A DNA stretch of 64,000 nucleotides, from contig WIXG01000157.1 of the NCBI GenBank assembly GCA_009869945.1, forward strand, positions 108,058 to 172,057, given 5' to 3'. Position numbers and translations under genes: made by a program. Source of the DNA: Mesaphorura yosii. Taxonomy: Eukaryota; Arthropoda; Collembola; Poduromorpha; Tullbergiidae. Below the pieces are notes generated by a model, which had not been told where the DNA came from, did no database searches, and saw nothing but the letters and a program-made list of their open reading frames with translations. This document shows, piece after piece, positions 47,701 to 61,662 of the stretch (position 1 is the stretch's first letter; every line of letters starts with the position of its first letter).

Positions 47701-50700
47701 ATTCTGTGTTCACGCCATGTTTGCCATTACGTCTACTGAAATTGGTTACAGAGTACAGTAAATGCTGAGATGTAAAGTTAAAGACAAAACACCTGGACGG
47801 ATTTATTACGCAAAGAAACTCCAGGTTCCGCATGCATGCAAAAGCGTGTTAGATTTCCATTTCCTATATCCACTCAAATTAACATGGCTCAGAACTTTCC
47901 TTCTGCGCATTCACACATAATTTTTAAATCTTAAATTGTCTCACCCTCGACTGGCATTGGGCATTTTTACGTATGAAAAGACCGAGTCTCGGTATTAAAC
48001 TGAATCAGTAGTAAAATTACGGAAGGGTATTTTAACAGCAGCGTACCGTAGCCGTAAACTGTAAACAACGGCACTTGGGAAAAGGAAGTGAGTCCGAATC
48101 CAGGAAACTTTTTTTGCTTGGTGCTGGCGTCCTCGTCCTCATTCAAACACGGACACGTCGGAACATGAACAAACTAACAATACAGTCTGGTTTCGGTAGT
48201 ATTTGGTACATTATTACTTCGTATTCTTACGCAATCATCTCGTAATAAGTTATTTCCTCATGCTGTTATACAATTGAATACCTTTTCGTGGACGAATACA
48301 CGCAATTAGAATCGAGCTCAAAGGATTGAAAATGAGTGACGGCGAGGGGAAGAAGAACAAAGCCGTCCTGTTAGCGAGGAGATTGAAAGCGATCTCGATC
48401 CCACGCAATTGTTAACTTTCATCTCATACAATTTGGAACAGGGTCATTGCATGCCGCTAAACACCGCAGACTGCAGACGCGGACGCGTTGTGTGAGTTCT
48501 TGCTGTGGCTACGGAAAAAGAATCACCCGGAAAGCAGTCGTCAGCCAAAGCAAAGTGTAAACGTAAAACGTGAGACGTAAGTGTCCTGTTGGGAAATCTT
48601 CAGATCTCGAATCATGTTCCGTATCTTTCGACGGTGATGACGGCAACCTGCGATCGGCGATCAGACTACGTTGACCCTTTTGAACTTCGCTGACATCATG
48701 GGAAACATTTACTCTGAGAAACACTTGCTTGCTGCGCTGGCTTAAGATAAAGTAGCTGAAAGCTGTTATCAGTTTCAATTTTTATGACTCTCGACAATGT
48801 GGTTCGACTCATTCACTCACTCTCTGGACGCTAATTTCATGTTGCACACGTCACTCTGAATTTTGTGAATGATCTCGTTCTTATCTGGGCGCTCTTGTTC
48901 TCGTATGGACGATAGGAGCATGAGTATGAAAGATACTTTGTCGTCTGCGACCTCAGACTGGTGTTGATATCAGAAGGTTTCCATTTCCACACATACGCAT
49001 TATGCCGAGAGACGAGACGAGAATGTTATCTCATCAAGGTTGTCTCAAGTGTATTTTTTCTGTCTCCTTTTTCGTCGGTGCTACTGATTTTGAAGGTTTC
49101 TCACGCATATGAGGAAACTGCAAGTTCACAATTTGCAATAAAGTTCAATGCTACAGCGTCTTCTCGGCTATCGGCTAGCACGTGAAGGCTCTGAAAATGC
49201 GGTGCAAAAGCTTAACGATTTTGCAATCTTTTTTAGGATGCGGCCGCGGACGCTAATAAACATTAGAAAGCTTCACATGGCTTTCTAATGATAGTGATTT
49301 CAGACGAAAACACTTGAATCGATGTTATTTATATGCATTTTATTAGCCAAGTCTGGCAAACCTGAACACACACTTTTGAGCGTGTCTGATTCGTCTGCCG
49401 ATATTTTGCACGATGATGGTGCACGTCACCCATTCTGAGCAATTCGAGATGCATAAAAAATTAAGATTAATCACCGAGCTTCTTGGTAGCATATGCGAGG
49501 GCAGGTCGACAAGTTGCTTGCTGGCGAGCAGATCAGTTACGCTTTATGGTCACTGCTTTTATTCAGGTGGTACTCGTCAATTGGGCTTACTGTGCGTTAT
49601 TAACGCGAATTATAACGAAGACAAGACGCAGACGCGCTGGCCTTCTGTCTCGTCTCGAAATGTCTGACAGCCTGAGCCAGACAGAATTGAATTGTTCCAA
49701 GCAGCTTCATAAAATTATGATAATCACAATGAGTCAAGAAAACCCACTTCTGGGCAATAAAATGAATTTTTTGCGTTGAACCTGATTCGTAATAAAGTTT
49801 CGTCTAAGAAATTCATTAGAGGACAAAAATTCGTACTTGTCCCATTCTGTAAGCACCCACACGCTTGGCTGCAATTAGCATACAAAACCAATTTAGCCGC
49901 CGTCGGTAATTTGCACAGATTGGAGAATATTATTACACATGCTTCTATTTCATTGAGTTGGGCATGAATTCCCTTTCTTCTGTCTCATTACCTCGATTAA
50001 ACAGAGCTTTGAGACTTCCTAAATTGTATGTTTTCCTCTTTTAGGATTTTTCAACATTTTATGCCGGTGTGAAATGCAACAGATTCTCAAGCAGTTGGAT
50101 TTCAGGTTTCAACAAAATGAGTTACCGGGCTGTAGCGGAGTCATTCAGAAAATTCAAAGTCAACCCGTTCACATGAGAAGTCAAGGTCAAGCCTGCTCTG
50201 TTCACCGCGTGCTAGACGCCTGTTTTTATTCCCAGGCTTTTCATCGTACTGAGCAACTTGACTGGCACGTTCTCCATGTGCGTCTTGTCTTTGGTGCAAC
50301 GTCCTGTACTGTATCGTTCCTAGTAGAAAGAAAAACTTGCAGTTCCAGTATGTTTCCACTTCCAGACATCGACTCGACATCAACTTTTTTGTCAACTTGA
50401 AAACTTGATATTCGAAATTGAACATTGAACATATCAATACGAGTATTAACATGATTGTTGAAGCATGAGTTACAAATGTCGCATGGGTTGTAAATTTCAG
50501 AATTCCACATACTTCGGAGAAAAATGTGTACACACAAGTTGTTTTTTACATGCATAAATTCTTGTAAGCGAGATTCTTAAATGCTTAACGCATTAATTAG
50601 AATAAAGCAGATGCTTGTAATTCTTAGCTTGAGAATAAAGGATAAGAAATTTGACTAAATTGATTAATGCATGGCCACACTGAGCAGTTTTGTATGAATC

Positions 50701-52131
50701 AGACAATGAACTGGCATGCGAATAGCGAATACATAAACTTCAATGTCTTCACTTGAAGCTTTGCAATTCCAGGAATATCGATATCTTTGTCGCTGCCCTT
50801 ATCCGCTCATGACCGGAAAACACTTGCATTCAAAGTCAAGTGCGATTCGAACGCAACAACACAACACTTATGCAGTGTACAAAGTCGTCATTCGGATTTG
50901 CAGATTCTCCTGGCGCCTGTACCTAAATAAATCTGCGAGTTTTCCCATGACCCGCGAATTTATCGCTCATTGTCGTTTATCACACGCTCAATGTGTCTGG
51001 CGTCATGATTTGGAGTTTGGAGAATCGTCCTCCGACAAAGAAATGCACATGCTTATTATATGAGTTGTGATGATTGAACTCTTAAGGCTAGGCCAAAAAA
51101 CTAATAATTTTCGGCTTATTGAGCTGTGACTCACCGTCGATCGGCGAGCCAAGAGGCGGCGGCGTGAGAAAAATTTCAAATATTGCCCTCGCCCTCGTGT
51201 TTGTGAGTCCGCCTCATCGGAGAAGAATTAGCAAGAAATCATACAAAGACTCATAAAACAGCAGGCATATATGGTGACGACGGCGGGGTCGACGAGCCCA
51301 ACCCTCCAAAGCCGCCACTTGAGTCCAACTATTTAGCACTTGACGTGATTCTTGTTCGCTTATGCGAGTCAATGATATCAGAATAATTTCACGGGCAAAG
51401 CATCAACGGAATGTATGAACGCGATACGCAAACGTGTCATTTTCCGGCGATCTCGTACAAGCAATATCAGAATCAACGTTGATGTAAATGATGATTGGAA
51501 TAGCGTAGAATTCTGACGCCTGAACCCAAAGAATGTATGAAAATGGAATTTGACATAAACACAATTTGTTACCATTTCGATTCATACTTGGCCACACAAA
51601 GCTTGCAAAAACAAGTCGGTTTGCAGGAAACAGCATGTTAGGTACAGAAATTTGCCATTTCATTCTCAATGTCGGGGCAAAGGAGGGGAATTCCATGCGT
51701 TGTGCATTCTTTGTCCGCAACTGTGTTAGGTAGGTTTGCGAAAGGCAAATTTCGTTCTAGTTTGGAAGCAGATGCCAAATGACTCATGACTCATACTTTC
51801 ATTTAATTTTATATGACTTGATATGAGACAAGACAGATGTTAAGAAATTCTTGCATGCACTTGAGGCGATTCTTTGTCTCCGGTCAGTCGGAAGTAAGAG
51901 CGGTGTTGTTTGTCGCACAAAATGTTTAATGACGTCCTTTGAATCGTCTTTGCCTCTGCCTTCGCCTTTGCTGGTCGCAACTCGCAATCATCGTCCATCG
52001 CAATTCTTGAAAGAAGAAATATGTAATGAGTTTAGTAGAGTAATGGACCAGTGCAGTAGGAGCAAAGCCAACAGCCAAGATTTTGAGAGAAAAGAAAAAC
52101 GACCACCACAGGACTGACATTGATAAAATAC
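44701..52131. other. Gene-poor region, left part
   Basis: About 7.4 kb without a supportable gene. Open frames are short, lack similarity that I recognise and do not link through splice sites into a coherent protein. A TATAAA at 44985-44990 has no convincing downstream reading frame. Confidence 0.4.
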
Positions 52132-52329
52132 ATGAAATACAAATTATTGTTGTTTGTTGCCCTTCTTGCATCTTGTCTCGGTACATTTGCAACATTCTTG
52201 CCTGATGGTGCATTGAGCGCTGAGCTCAGTGCAGGTATGGAATTTGCCTTTAAGCCCTCGAGCCTGAGTTCTGTTGGAATTGCAATAATGAAGACAATGC
52301 AATGGTATGACTCAAATGATGTGATGTGA
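52132..52329 (+). other. Open frame with signal-peptide-like start, uncertain
   Basis: An ATG at 52132 opens a 65-codon frame beginning MKYKLLLFVALLASCLGT, a textbook signal-peptide pattern followed by Ala/Leu/Ser-rich sequence. A good donor (CAG|GTATGG at 52234) lies inside the frame, so it could be the first exon of a secreted protein. No TATA box, matching second exon or known family was found, so it may be chance. Confidence 0.15.
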
Positions 52330-53242
52330 CTAATACCATGTAATAAATATTAGGCTTACATTTGTTCCACGTCCGTGCAACAGTTTTGAGGTGCACTGTT
52401 TTGAGGAGACTGCAAATGCAAACCCGAACCTCACCCAAGCCTCGCTGATTGGCATTTGGCAGTTATGCTCACCTGTTAACATGAGTCTGCTTGAGCACGA
52501 AAGTCCAGAATGATTAATCACTTTTTGAGTCCCGCAGATGCAATTCATTAGAGACACGACGCCGAAACCTGTAATTTCTTGGCCTGCCCCGTCGCTTGTT
52601 GTGGGGCCGTGAATCTCAGACATGCGGAGCAGGTATTGACAAAACTAAAAGCATATACCGGTCTGGGTGAAAAAGACTGATGATATTTCCCGAAACTATT
52701 AACCTGCCATGGATTTGGGTCTTTGTCTTTTATTGGTGTTGTTTTTCTGCGCCCGAGCCCAAACCTTGATCCAATAAAGGAGAAGAATTTAAAGGAGCTC
52801 TGGAGTCGCCGCTTTCTTTTCTTCTGCATTATTTCTTGCATTGTTAGTTTCACATTTTTCAAATAGGAAAAGACGCCGGCTTTTACGCTGAACGCTTTTG
52901 TTTCAACCGCAGCGCACGTAAAGCTGAGAGTTCCCAATGCATCGACGTCGACCCACGCTTGGTTTGAACCTTTTTTCCTCGAATGCATTGATTGCGATCG
53001 CGATCAAATTACAGTGGCTGTACTCGATTCGACTGCAATTCACAGGTGAAGTGTGAGAGGCGAGATCGAGAATCAAGTCTTTGTCCGTGTCAGTGGCTTT
53101 TTGAATGACTTTTGCTTGACTTTGGCATCCAGTCTCCAGCTTGTCGTAAACTGCACAAACAAATAAAGACTCAGCGCATTCAAACAAACCCGTTAACGAG
53201 GCGGTGATATTCACAATTCACTATCCAGACAGTCTACCTGGT

Positions 53243-56200
53243 TTGGCTTGGCAGCCGCGTATTCTAATGCCATGCAAGCGTGATGAGATCATGAGGATAA
53301 TAGCAGCAAATAAAGTAAAGAAAAAATCTCAAGGTTAATTTTATCAGACAATGAACTTTACTTTTACTACGACGCGCTCGTCCGCCGCCGCCTTACCCTC
53401 GCATAAATTACTTATTCAAATCTTGTACAGTAAAAAAAAAGCATTCAATTATTCATATCTTCAAATGTGAGTGGTGTAAATGTCCAAATACAAAACTCTG
53501 ACGAATTGAAGCCCAAACACAGGCTCATCATCACCGTTCACGATTGGATAAGTGTTCATAATCAATTTACGAGTACACAAGATGCTGATTTCTCACGCTT
53601 AAACTGCATGCACGCGAAATGCGAAATGAACCCGAATTTCAAGAGCAGAGCAGAACAAGCGGCACAGCGCAGCGGGTGGCAGTCTGAATCAAGTTCAAAT
53701 TCCACCGTGGCGGTGGTGGTTTTCCACGTTACCACTTTGCATTGCATGTCGACGAGACTTTGACAAACACTTGCAGAAAACAGAGAACTCCACGACCTGT
53801 CAGTTCAGTTCATTTAGTGTTTTACGATGCCAATTCTCCATTCGTCATGCACTTTTAAGTTTGCGCTCAGGAAGACACGCATGACGACAATGAAAAGAAG
53901 CTTGGCTTCTTTTCTTTTTCTAATTAACGCGTCTTTCCTCCTCATGCGGGCTAATTAATTGGTGCTACCACGCTCGCTCTCTGTATTCTGTGCTGAATCT
54001 GTACGAGTACTCGTCCCTGCTTTCTTTGTTTGGGCTATGCAAATGCAACGCGTTGACTGCTTTCTTTCATTCATTCTTATTCTCATTCTAGCGTCCTATC
54101 CCGAAATCGTGTATTTGCGGCATTCACTGCTAATCTTATCTCTTGCGTGCATTTTTACCACGAATCGTTTCGTCTGCAATGCAAGGCATTTTGGACGAGT
54201 CCTTCTTTCTTCTGGGTTCATAATTTCCTTTTCCTGTAATAAAAATTAAAAACATTTCTTGGTAAATTCGTGAATTGGGACTTCAGTCGGAACCTCACAA
54301 CCGCCGCACCGGCCCAGACCCAGGCCCAGCGGCACTGAATCACTGAGCATGAGCAAGCATTCAAAATGTGCAAACATAATCACATTTTAGAAAAGCTAAA
54401 TCCGGATTTACTTTTACGGCGTGTCTGCAATTTGTAGTCTGCATCTTCTGCAACTGCATGCATAACATAAACAAGTTGGGCCGGTCAGGATCTGTGATTG
54501 CATGATGCATGACTGACTGTGCTGTGATGTGGTAGTCTGTGAATCAGCGTACTATCACAAAGTACTAGTGCGTAAGTCAACTCACTGTTGCGATCTGCAA
54601 TCTGGCTCACTAGCTTAGCAACGTTTGGTAGTAGCAGTGGGTTGCAGTGCGCGTCATTTGCGCATCTTGTTGGGTTAAGCCAAGCCAAGCCGCGCAGAGT
54701 TCATTTATGGTCACAGAAATTCAAGGTTAAATTATTTTAAGAAAGTGCTTATGGAGTTGGTGGTGCATTTTTTGTACATTCATCATTTCATTACATTCCA
54801 CTTTATTAAGAAACCGGTGTTTAGTCCATTACACAATTACACGGGCGCAAAGGCTTTGAGTACGCCTGCTTGCCGCTCGCTTGCCTCCGTCGTACTGCTT
54901 CGCTTCGCCTGTCTTGTCTGCGACGTGGAATGAATATTTTCAGGCACTGCTTCTAACCTCGCATCACAATAAATACACGCCTGTCAATAATTCTCAATTG
55001 AGCCTTTGCCCTGCCCGAAGAAATGACTCGTTCCCAAGCACTTGTTCTGTACAGCATGACCATTTACGTTCCATATAATTTAGTTTCTCGCAGCCAAGAA
55101 TTTATCGTGTTTCGTGTTTTTAGTAATCCAGTTCTCAAGAATTGCTGCGAGCAGCATCAAAACATGTTACACATAAATATGACATCATTGTTAAGATCTG
55201 ACTGGCACAACCTTCTCGCTTCTCGACGACTCATTGCACCTGACCTGACTTTTACCTCACCACAATAATTGTTCATGAGTTACGATTTCTTAATGTAAAG
55301 TAGTTCTTATAAATATTCTATGAACGTGAATATAGTACAAACATGACCTGCGAGAATGCATTTTTCATTGGAAAATACAAATGAAAAATAATGAAGAGGA
55401 TCGCGTGGATGTCGATAGAATTCCACTTACAGTCGCCGGTGGCTGAAAAGTCCAGTAAAGCAGCAACAGGAAGCGATTTCGAGAACAAGAATATGAAAAC
55501 CGTTGGCCAGTCGCTTCTTACTTCTTATCATGATCTAGAGCAATGCAGGCCAAGCCAAGCACAGGGGCCGTTAGCAATCCTTTTCTGAGGAAAGGTTCTC
55601 TCTCTATAATTTTAAAGACCCTTTCTTCTTTTTAAATTTAAAACTCAACAACAAACAACAATTTTCTTACATTGAAAAAAAATAAATACCTTTTCATACA
55701 AAAGCCAGAATGAATAGGATTTCTGTTCGATTCTCATTCTTGGCTCCTCTTTTCTCGCTCTCTCGAGACAATGGAACCGAATTTCATTGGAAAAATGTGA
55801 AAATAGGCAAAAAATTTACTGGAACACTCGAGTCCATTCCTTTCCACTCCGCAGCCCCGCATACTTTGATCTATTGCCATTGAATTCTCGCATTTGTAAT
55901 TGTCTTTCATGCGTTTCTGACACGGCCTGGACCTTCTTGCTGTTTCAATGGTTCCGTGTGAGCCTTATTTCCTTACTTTCTGGGAAACCTCCCTGTGTAG
56001 ATGTCCTGTCCATTGCCTGACTCATTTGCATTCATTGTTCTTTTTCGTGTACCGTACTGCCTTCGGATAATAGAATATTTGTGCGGACTCAACTTTATTT
56101 ACATAACACACATGTTAATGTCGAACCTTAATTCTTGAGTAAGTGTTCAAGTTGTAAGTACTTCCTGTCCAGTCATGGTCAATGAATGGTCAACAATTTA

Positions 56201-59200
56201 CTTGGCACGGCTGGCATTTTATGATTATGAGTGTCCGAATTTTTTGTGTAGTGTCATAAAATGCCGGCCGTATCGTTCTTCGAAATGTCAAGACAATAAG
56301 ATGTCTAGACGCTTGGCTTATTCATGAGTAGATTTTCGCGTCAAGCGAATCAATTGCCATTCTCAATTGTTTTTTTCAAGAATACTCTCAGTCGGTTCAT
56401 TTGCTACGCAAGCTCTAATTTCGAAGATTTACATGAAACGCCGAAATTCCATTGATTGAACTCACCGAACTCATTTCTTGAAACAATTAGGAGTTCCGAT
56501 TCCGAGTACTTGAGGCATGAAAGTGCAGGCTGGCTGTGAGGAGGCTGGGCCGAAATCACTAGAAAATTGATTGAGCAACAAAACAATTCATAAATAAGAA
56601 GCCGAAGAATGCGTCGCATTGTAAACGGACAAGCTGTAAACTGTGTATGAATAAGGCTTTTATTGTTATTATTACGACTTCCTTTTCTTCCTGGCTTTAC
56701 GACAAAGGCGCAGAGTGCGGATAAGGTCACCACCAAGACAGCCGCGTTAAACGCATCAGGTCAGGACCAATTTAACTTTTATGTCCCTTCACTTTTACAT
56801 TTTACAAGCGACAACACGAAACTCTCAAGCAGTTGAGAGTTACGGGAACTGCAGTAAAATGGAAATGGGCCCTTTCTCGTCCTCTCGACTTGCCTTCGAC
56901 TTTGGGGCAAGTTTTTGGGTCACAACCGCCGGAGCCGGCGAAAAGCTGGCACTTGCGAACGACCAACTACGAACTGCCAAAAATAGAGGTCCCTTTAAAG
57001 GGAATCGAATACTTGTAAAATTAGTTTTATGGAATCTAAAAATTGATTGTAGTATTATTGTAAGTGAATGTATCTGGGAAGGGCTGAGCATCATTATCAT
57101 TATAATAAACACCCAACAAACAGTTAAAGTCCACGAAATGTTGGAAAACCTTTCATTAAAATAAATGATGCGTTTTAGGTGATCGTGAATGCAAACTGAG
57201 AAAAGGTTTCCTCTGGGAAAAAGAATGCCAGCAACAAATGAAGCTCAAGCTCAGAGTTGAGAAGCCGCGAGCAGCCGTTTGTTTTGTTTATTCCTTGCAA
57301 AATGATAGAAAAATCAAACTCCCTTCCAAGGATTGGCAAATAGTCAGGCTATAATTAATTTCAATCGCTTTTCTCATAATTAAGTAATTTATTGCTCCAC
57401 TGACTCGATTTGAACGAAAGGCCGCGCAGGTCCTTGTGCTTTGCGGTTAAAGTTTTTTGTTTTTGCTCACACTCACGCAGCACGTGAAACCTTCAATGGC
57501 CAATTCATCGTAAAGAATTCTCATATTTCTCAAGGGAGGTTCGTGTCGGACTCAGACTCCAGGAGCCTGTTGGCCATTGAATTCATGTGCGTTGGAATGC
57601 TGCACTTGCAACAGCCACATTTGTAGTTTTAGTGGGGAAGTACGGGCCTGGCATGTGGCTTGGTCTCACAGCCAGTGCTCGGGCTCACTGGTGGGATATC
57701 GTATCCTAATCTCCTTCCAATTAGCACGAGCTATTAATGGAATGACCGGGCAATTAACTGCATGTGACTTGTCGTCTGTGCGCATCATTGACAATTGACA
57801 AGAAGGTTAATTGCATTTTAATAATGCAAGCGTGTTTTCAAAAGTATGTAAGTCAATTACCAACAATAGACTGCGTGTATTTATATGTGACTTTATGTGT
57901 TATGTCTTTTCTCCAGTCTGGAACCTGGATTGAGAAAGCGAGCATGAGTAGTAGCAGGGCATGTATGGTTTATTGCCACTGGTCCACATTTCAGGATTTC
58001 ACAATACGCAGACTAGTTAAGCAAACAATCCAATAAAGGTCAACTGAGGTGAATGCAGCCGACACCACTGGTATGGCGTGGTGAGTGCACGAAGGTAAAT
58101 CGAGCAAGCGCCGTGTCCTAGCAGGCATGATGGGTATGAGTATATACGCGTACCTGAGAAATGAGTCGCTTATATTTACCTCTCTGTCTGAAAATAGTTT
58201 AAATAAAAACTAGTTCAAAGCAATTAGAGGCCTGTCTGCTGCGTGCTCGGCTACTGTACCGAGTTATGGTTCTTTTCAGACACTTTGGCATGAGTACCTG
58301 ATCAGGAAGAGACAGAAACCTATTTTCAACTTGTCCATGCGAGGCGAGAGTCTATCCATTGCGAAAATGAGATTCCCATTCAACTTCATGCCAGTTTTTG
58401 GCTCATTGAAATGTAAACATGAACCGTCTGAATCATGAATTCAGATGAATTGAACTCGACTCGACGAATTCCTGTCCGAACAATGGAAATTTTGTCATTC
58501 ATTTGAGCCACCAGATACAAATGTGATTTGTATAAATGATGGTAAACACCGGAATAAATACCCTGGCCCTTTTTATCTTGCTCATGTGTGGGTATTTGTA
58601 TTGTTGGCCGAGTTTGATATTCAGCCATCTGCGAGATAAGGAGGTATTTGACATGTTGGCTTAATATATTTAATAACAGCTTCGAGTGGAAGTGGAAATA
58701 CGTACTTAATTCTGATATGAGTGCAAAAGAGAGATTTTTCCATGTCGCATCACTCACTCACTCACTCACGCTGCATGGAACTCCTATGCGAGTTGCGAGT
58801 GCGAGTCATTTTTGTTTCATCCGTTTACATTCTTTTTCTCAAACTAACCTCGATTTTTTTGCCAATAATGCGTGTACGCAAACGTAAACGCAAAACAGTG
58901 TACGAGTGCAGTCGTTACGTGTTTGAACTCGAGCGAGTTTAATTTTGCAAATGTGCATGTAATGATGAGTATCGTGCGGGCACGACACAGAGTTGAAAGG
59001 GAAAACCACAATTGAGTTAAACGCGAGAAAAGAAGTGGCTCACATGCCACGAATGATTGGGACAAGGACTGACTTCTTTGTGTATTTGTACTAATCGTAT
59101 TACGAAATCGTCGAGAATCGGAGGACACGAGACAAAGAAAGCAAATTTTCGCATTCTGGAATTCATTGTAATTTTTTTAACCACCCACATTTGATGTTTG

Positions 59201-61468
59201 TCGTTCGGGCTAATTCCGTCGCCTAATAGGTTGCATATTGCGCGACACGCATCATTAACTCATTATTTATTTACGCGTAATTACGCAGCGAAGGCGCAGC
59301 ACACACGCAATTTATTCATAAAATGCATGGTTTTGATTTGATTAGATCTTGGTTTCGTGAATTGGGACGAGAGGAAGCGGATTGGCTTTTGTTAAACGTG
59401 ATGTGTCTTCTGTCACAGAACCAGTAATTATGTGCTCTTTGCCCAGGATACAATACGCTGCTCTGTACGCGAATAAAGCGTCGATCTTCTGACCACATGG
59501 CCTCAGCATGTGCAGCAGCACAGACTTGACCACAAAATTCCATGTACGCAATATCGGTAACCGACCACATCCACATTTGATTGAAGAACGCCAGCGCAGT
59601 GTCTGGAAATTGAAACTGTGAGTATCGAGCGTACGCATTCTGCGCTACGCCTCGCAACCGCATTCATAATCAATTTCCGAATAATTGGCTTGGAATGCGG
59701 GGAATGGGCACGGATTCCCAGACGCAGAACAGTGGCAGTAACGGTAACGCACAGATAAGAATATTAGGCAAAAACTGGGTAATTTCCTGCGAGACACGAC
59801 TTTATTCTTACATATACGCTAGTATGCTTTGATATGATGGTGCTTTGCTTTGTTTGCTTTGAATGAACGAAGTCTGGATCAGGAGATTACGAACTGAATT
59901 CAATTAAACTAGGCATTGAATTGGCTATTGGCTACGGTATTGGCATTGTGAAGCTCACATTCTTTGTACCGGCTTACGATCTAAATCCCTCCGCGCACAT
60001 GTAAACAAACGGATTCAGGAAAAGAAATTCGTCTCGAATCTCTTCATGGTCATGGATAAAATGCGAAATGCCGCAGAGAAGAAGCGCTGTTGCGAGTGCG
60101 TAGATTTTGTTGTGAGTTATGCAGTTCATCGGCTTACTTTTCACTACTCGACGTACTACTATATTTTTTTATCGTAATGAGGTCAATTATGTAACGAACG
60201 CATAATCTACAATCCACACGCGTTCACGTACAGTGCATTCGTTACGTAGATACGCACGGTATCATTGCACTCAAAGGAGCACATGTCTCGAATTTTGGCA
60301 CGATGAGAAGAAACCGCCGAGATGAGGAGAACATTGACGGTGTTTGTCAGTTTGTCCCAGAATAGTTTCTTTCACCACCGGCAGGGCATACGGGAAGGAG
60401 TTTATTTGGAGATGTCAATGAACACGTACGTACGACGTATCCTGTGCAGGAAAATTCGGGAAGACGAACGAGACAAAAGTCATCATGTTCGTTTGCCATA
60501 ACCGTCCAGGTCACAAGAGTCGTAGTGCGTAGAGGTGTAGCGTGGTCTGGCTTGGCGTGGCGTACGTAATACATTATACGTGGCTCGTACCTCGCTTGGC
60601 ATTTGTTATTATTGTAAAACTAGACAAGATTAGATTAGAGTGGAGAAGACAAACTTCTGGCACAATGGACCGTGCCTGTACGTTCACCTTTCTCGAGAAT
60701 CTAGACCGCGAGGAACTAAAACGCTAAAAAGTGCAGCTGAAACGCAGAAACAGAAAGACGAGATATGAGATGCGATACACAATCGAAATGGAAACTGGAA
60801 TAAGCAGCACAATGCTCACTTTACTCAATTCATGCGTAGCTCGCGTCGTGTCGCGTTCACGTTCGCATTCTGCAATTGTTGGCTTGGCTGGAGTGTGAAA
60901 AATGAAAAAGATCCTCTACACGTTACGGTTTGGAAGGCAAAATTGGAATCTGGAGTAAGAATTCTCGTATACTGGAACAAGCAGGAGAAATGAATGAGAT
61001 CGGATGATTAGTATATTGGCATTATGAATTTAAAAGGAACGGAAGAAGGAAGGGACGCAAAAAAGGTATCACAAGATTGAAAAAATTAAAAAGGATCCAG
61101 TTCAAGATTTCGGTCGGATCTGATCCTGACCGGGACCTTGGCTGGCTGAGGAAGGGTCCTTTTGTGAAGGTATTTTTAATATTATTCGTCTCGTTCCAAT
61201 TCTATTTAATACAAGTTTACAGTCCCTTTGTTGTTGCTCTTTCCCGTCTTCTTACGGGCCCCAATAGAAGAAAGAAGGAGCAAAGCGAGGGAAAAATCTG
61301 ACGTGAGCAGATGAAAGAAAGATGTGAATCATGAAAGAAAGAAGAACGTGAATTACATCACAAAGAAACAGAGGAGAACCCTCTTGGCTTGGCGTGGCGT
61401 GGCATTCGTGTAATTTTTCTATCATTAGACCGGTCTGACTGAGACCGGCCGGCTTGGCTTGGCTTGGC
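53243..61468. repeat. Dispersed TTGGCTTGGC motif
   Basis: The decamer TTGGCTTGGC or its complement occurs at 53243, 54679 (complement), 55549 (complement), 60879, 61384 and 61454 (three pentamer units), plus one upstream at 38170. Near-matches lie at 60548 and 63455. Each is a tandem of the TTGGC pentamer, which is also the half-site of nuclear factor I; any binding is speculative. Confidence 0.6.
58751..58769. repeat. (CACT)n microsatellite
   Basis: Nearly five uninterrupted CACT units in non-coding sequence. Confidence 0.75.
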
Positions 61469-61650
61469 TTCTCCGCGTCGCGTCACTCGCTTGGCTCGGT
61501 TGCTGTGTACTTTAAAATCACGCAATAAGAAAATTGTATAATAAAGAATTATTCAAGAATGAGGCTTTAGTGCTGTTGGCTTCTCTTCGACAGCATGGAG
61601 GAAAGGTGAAACGTTTTAAGAACGCAACGCGAAGGGGAAAAGGACCGGCA

Positions 61651-61662
61651 GCAGCAGCAGCC
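61651..61662. repeat. (GCA)n microsatellite
   Basis: Four GCA triplets followed by a GCC, in sequence with no supported coding exon. Confidence 0.6.

Noticed and set aside
52548-52988. Minus-strand ATG-started frame of 146 codons
   Set aside because: It has no recognisable domain and no coherent flanking splice sites, and the codon pattern is not convincing. I treat it as chance in a 19-kb non-coding region.
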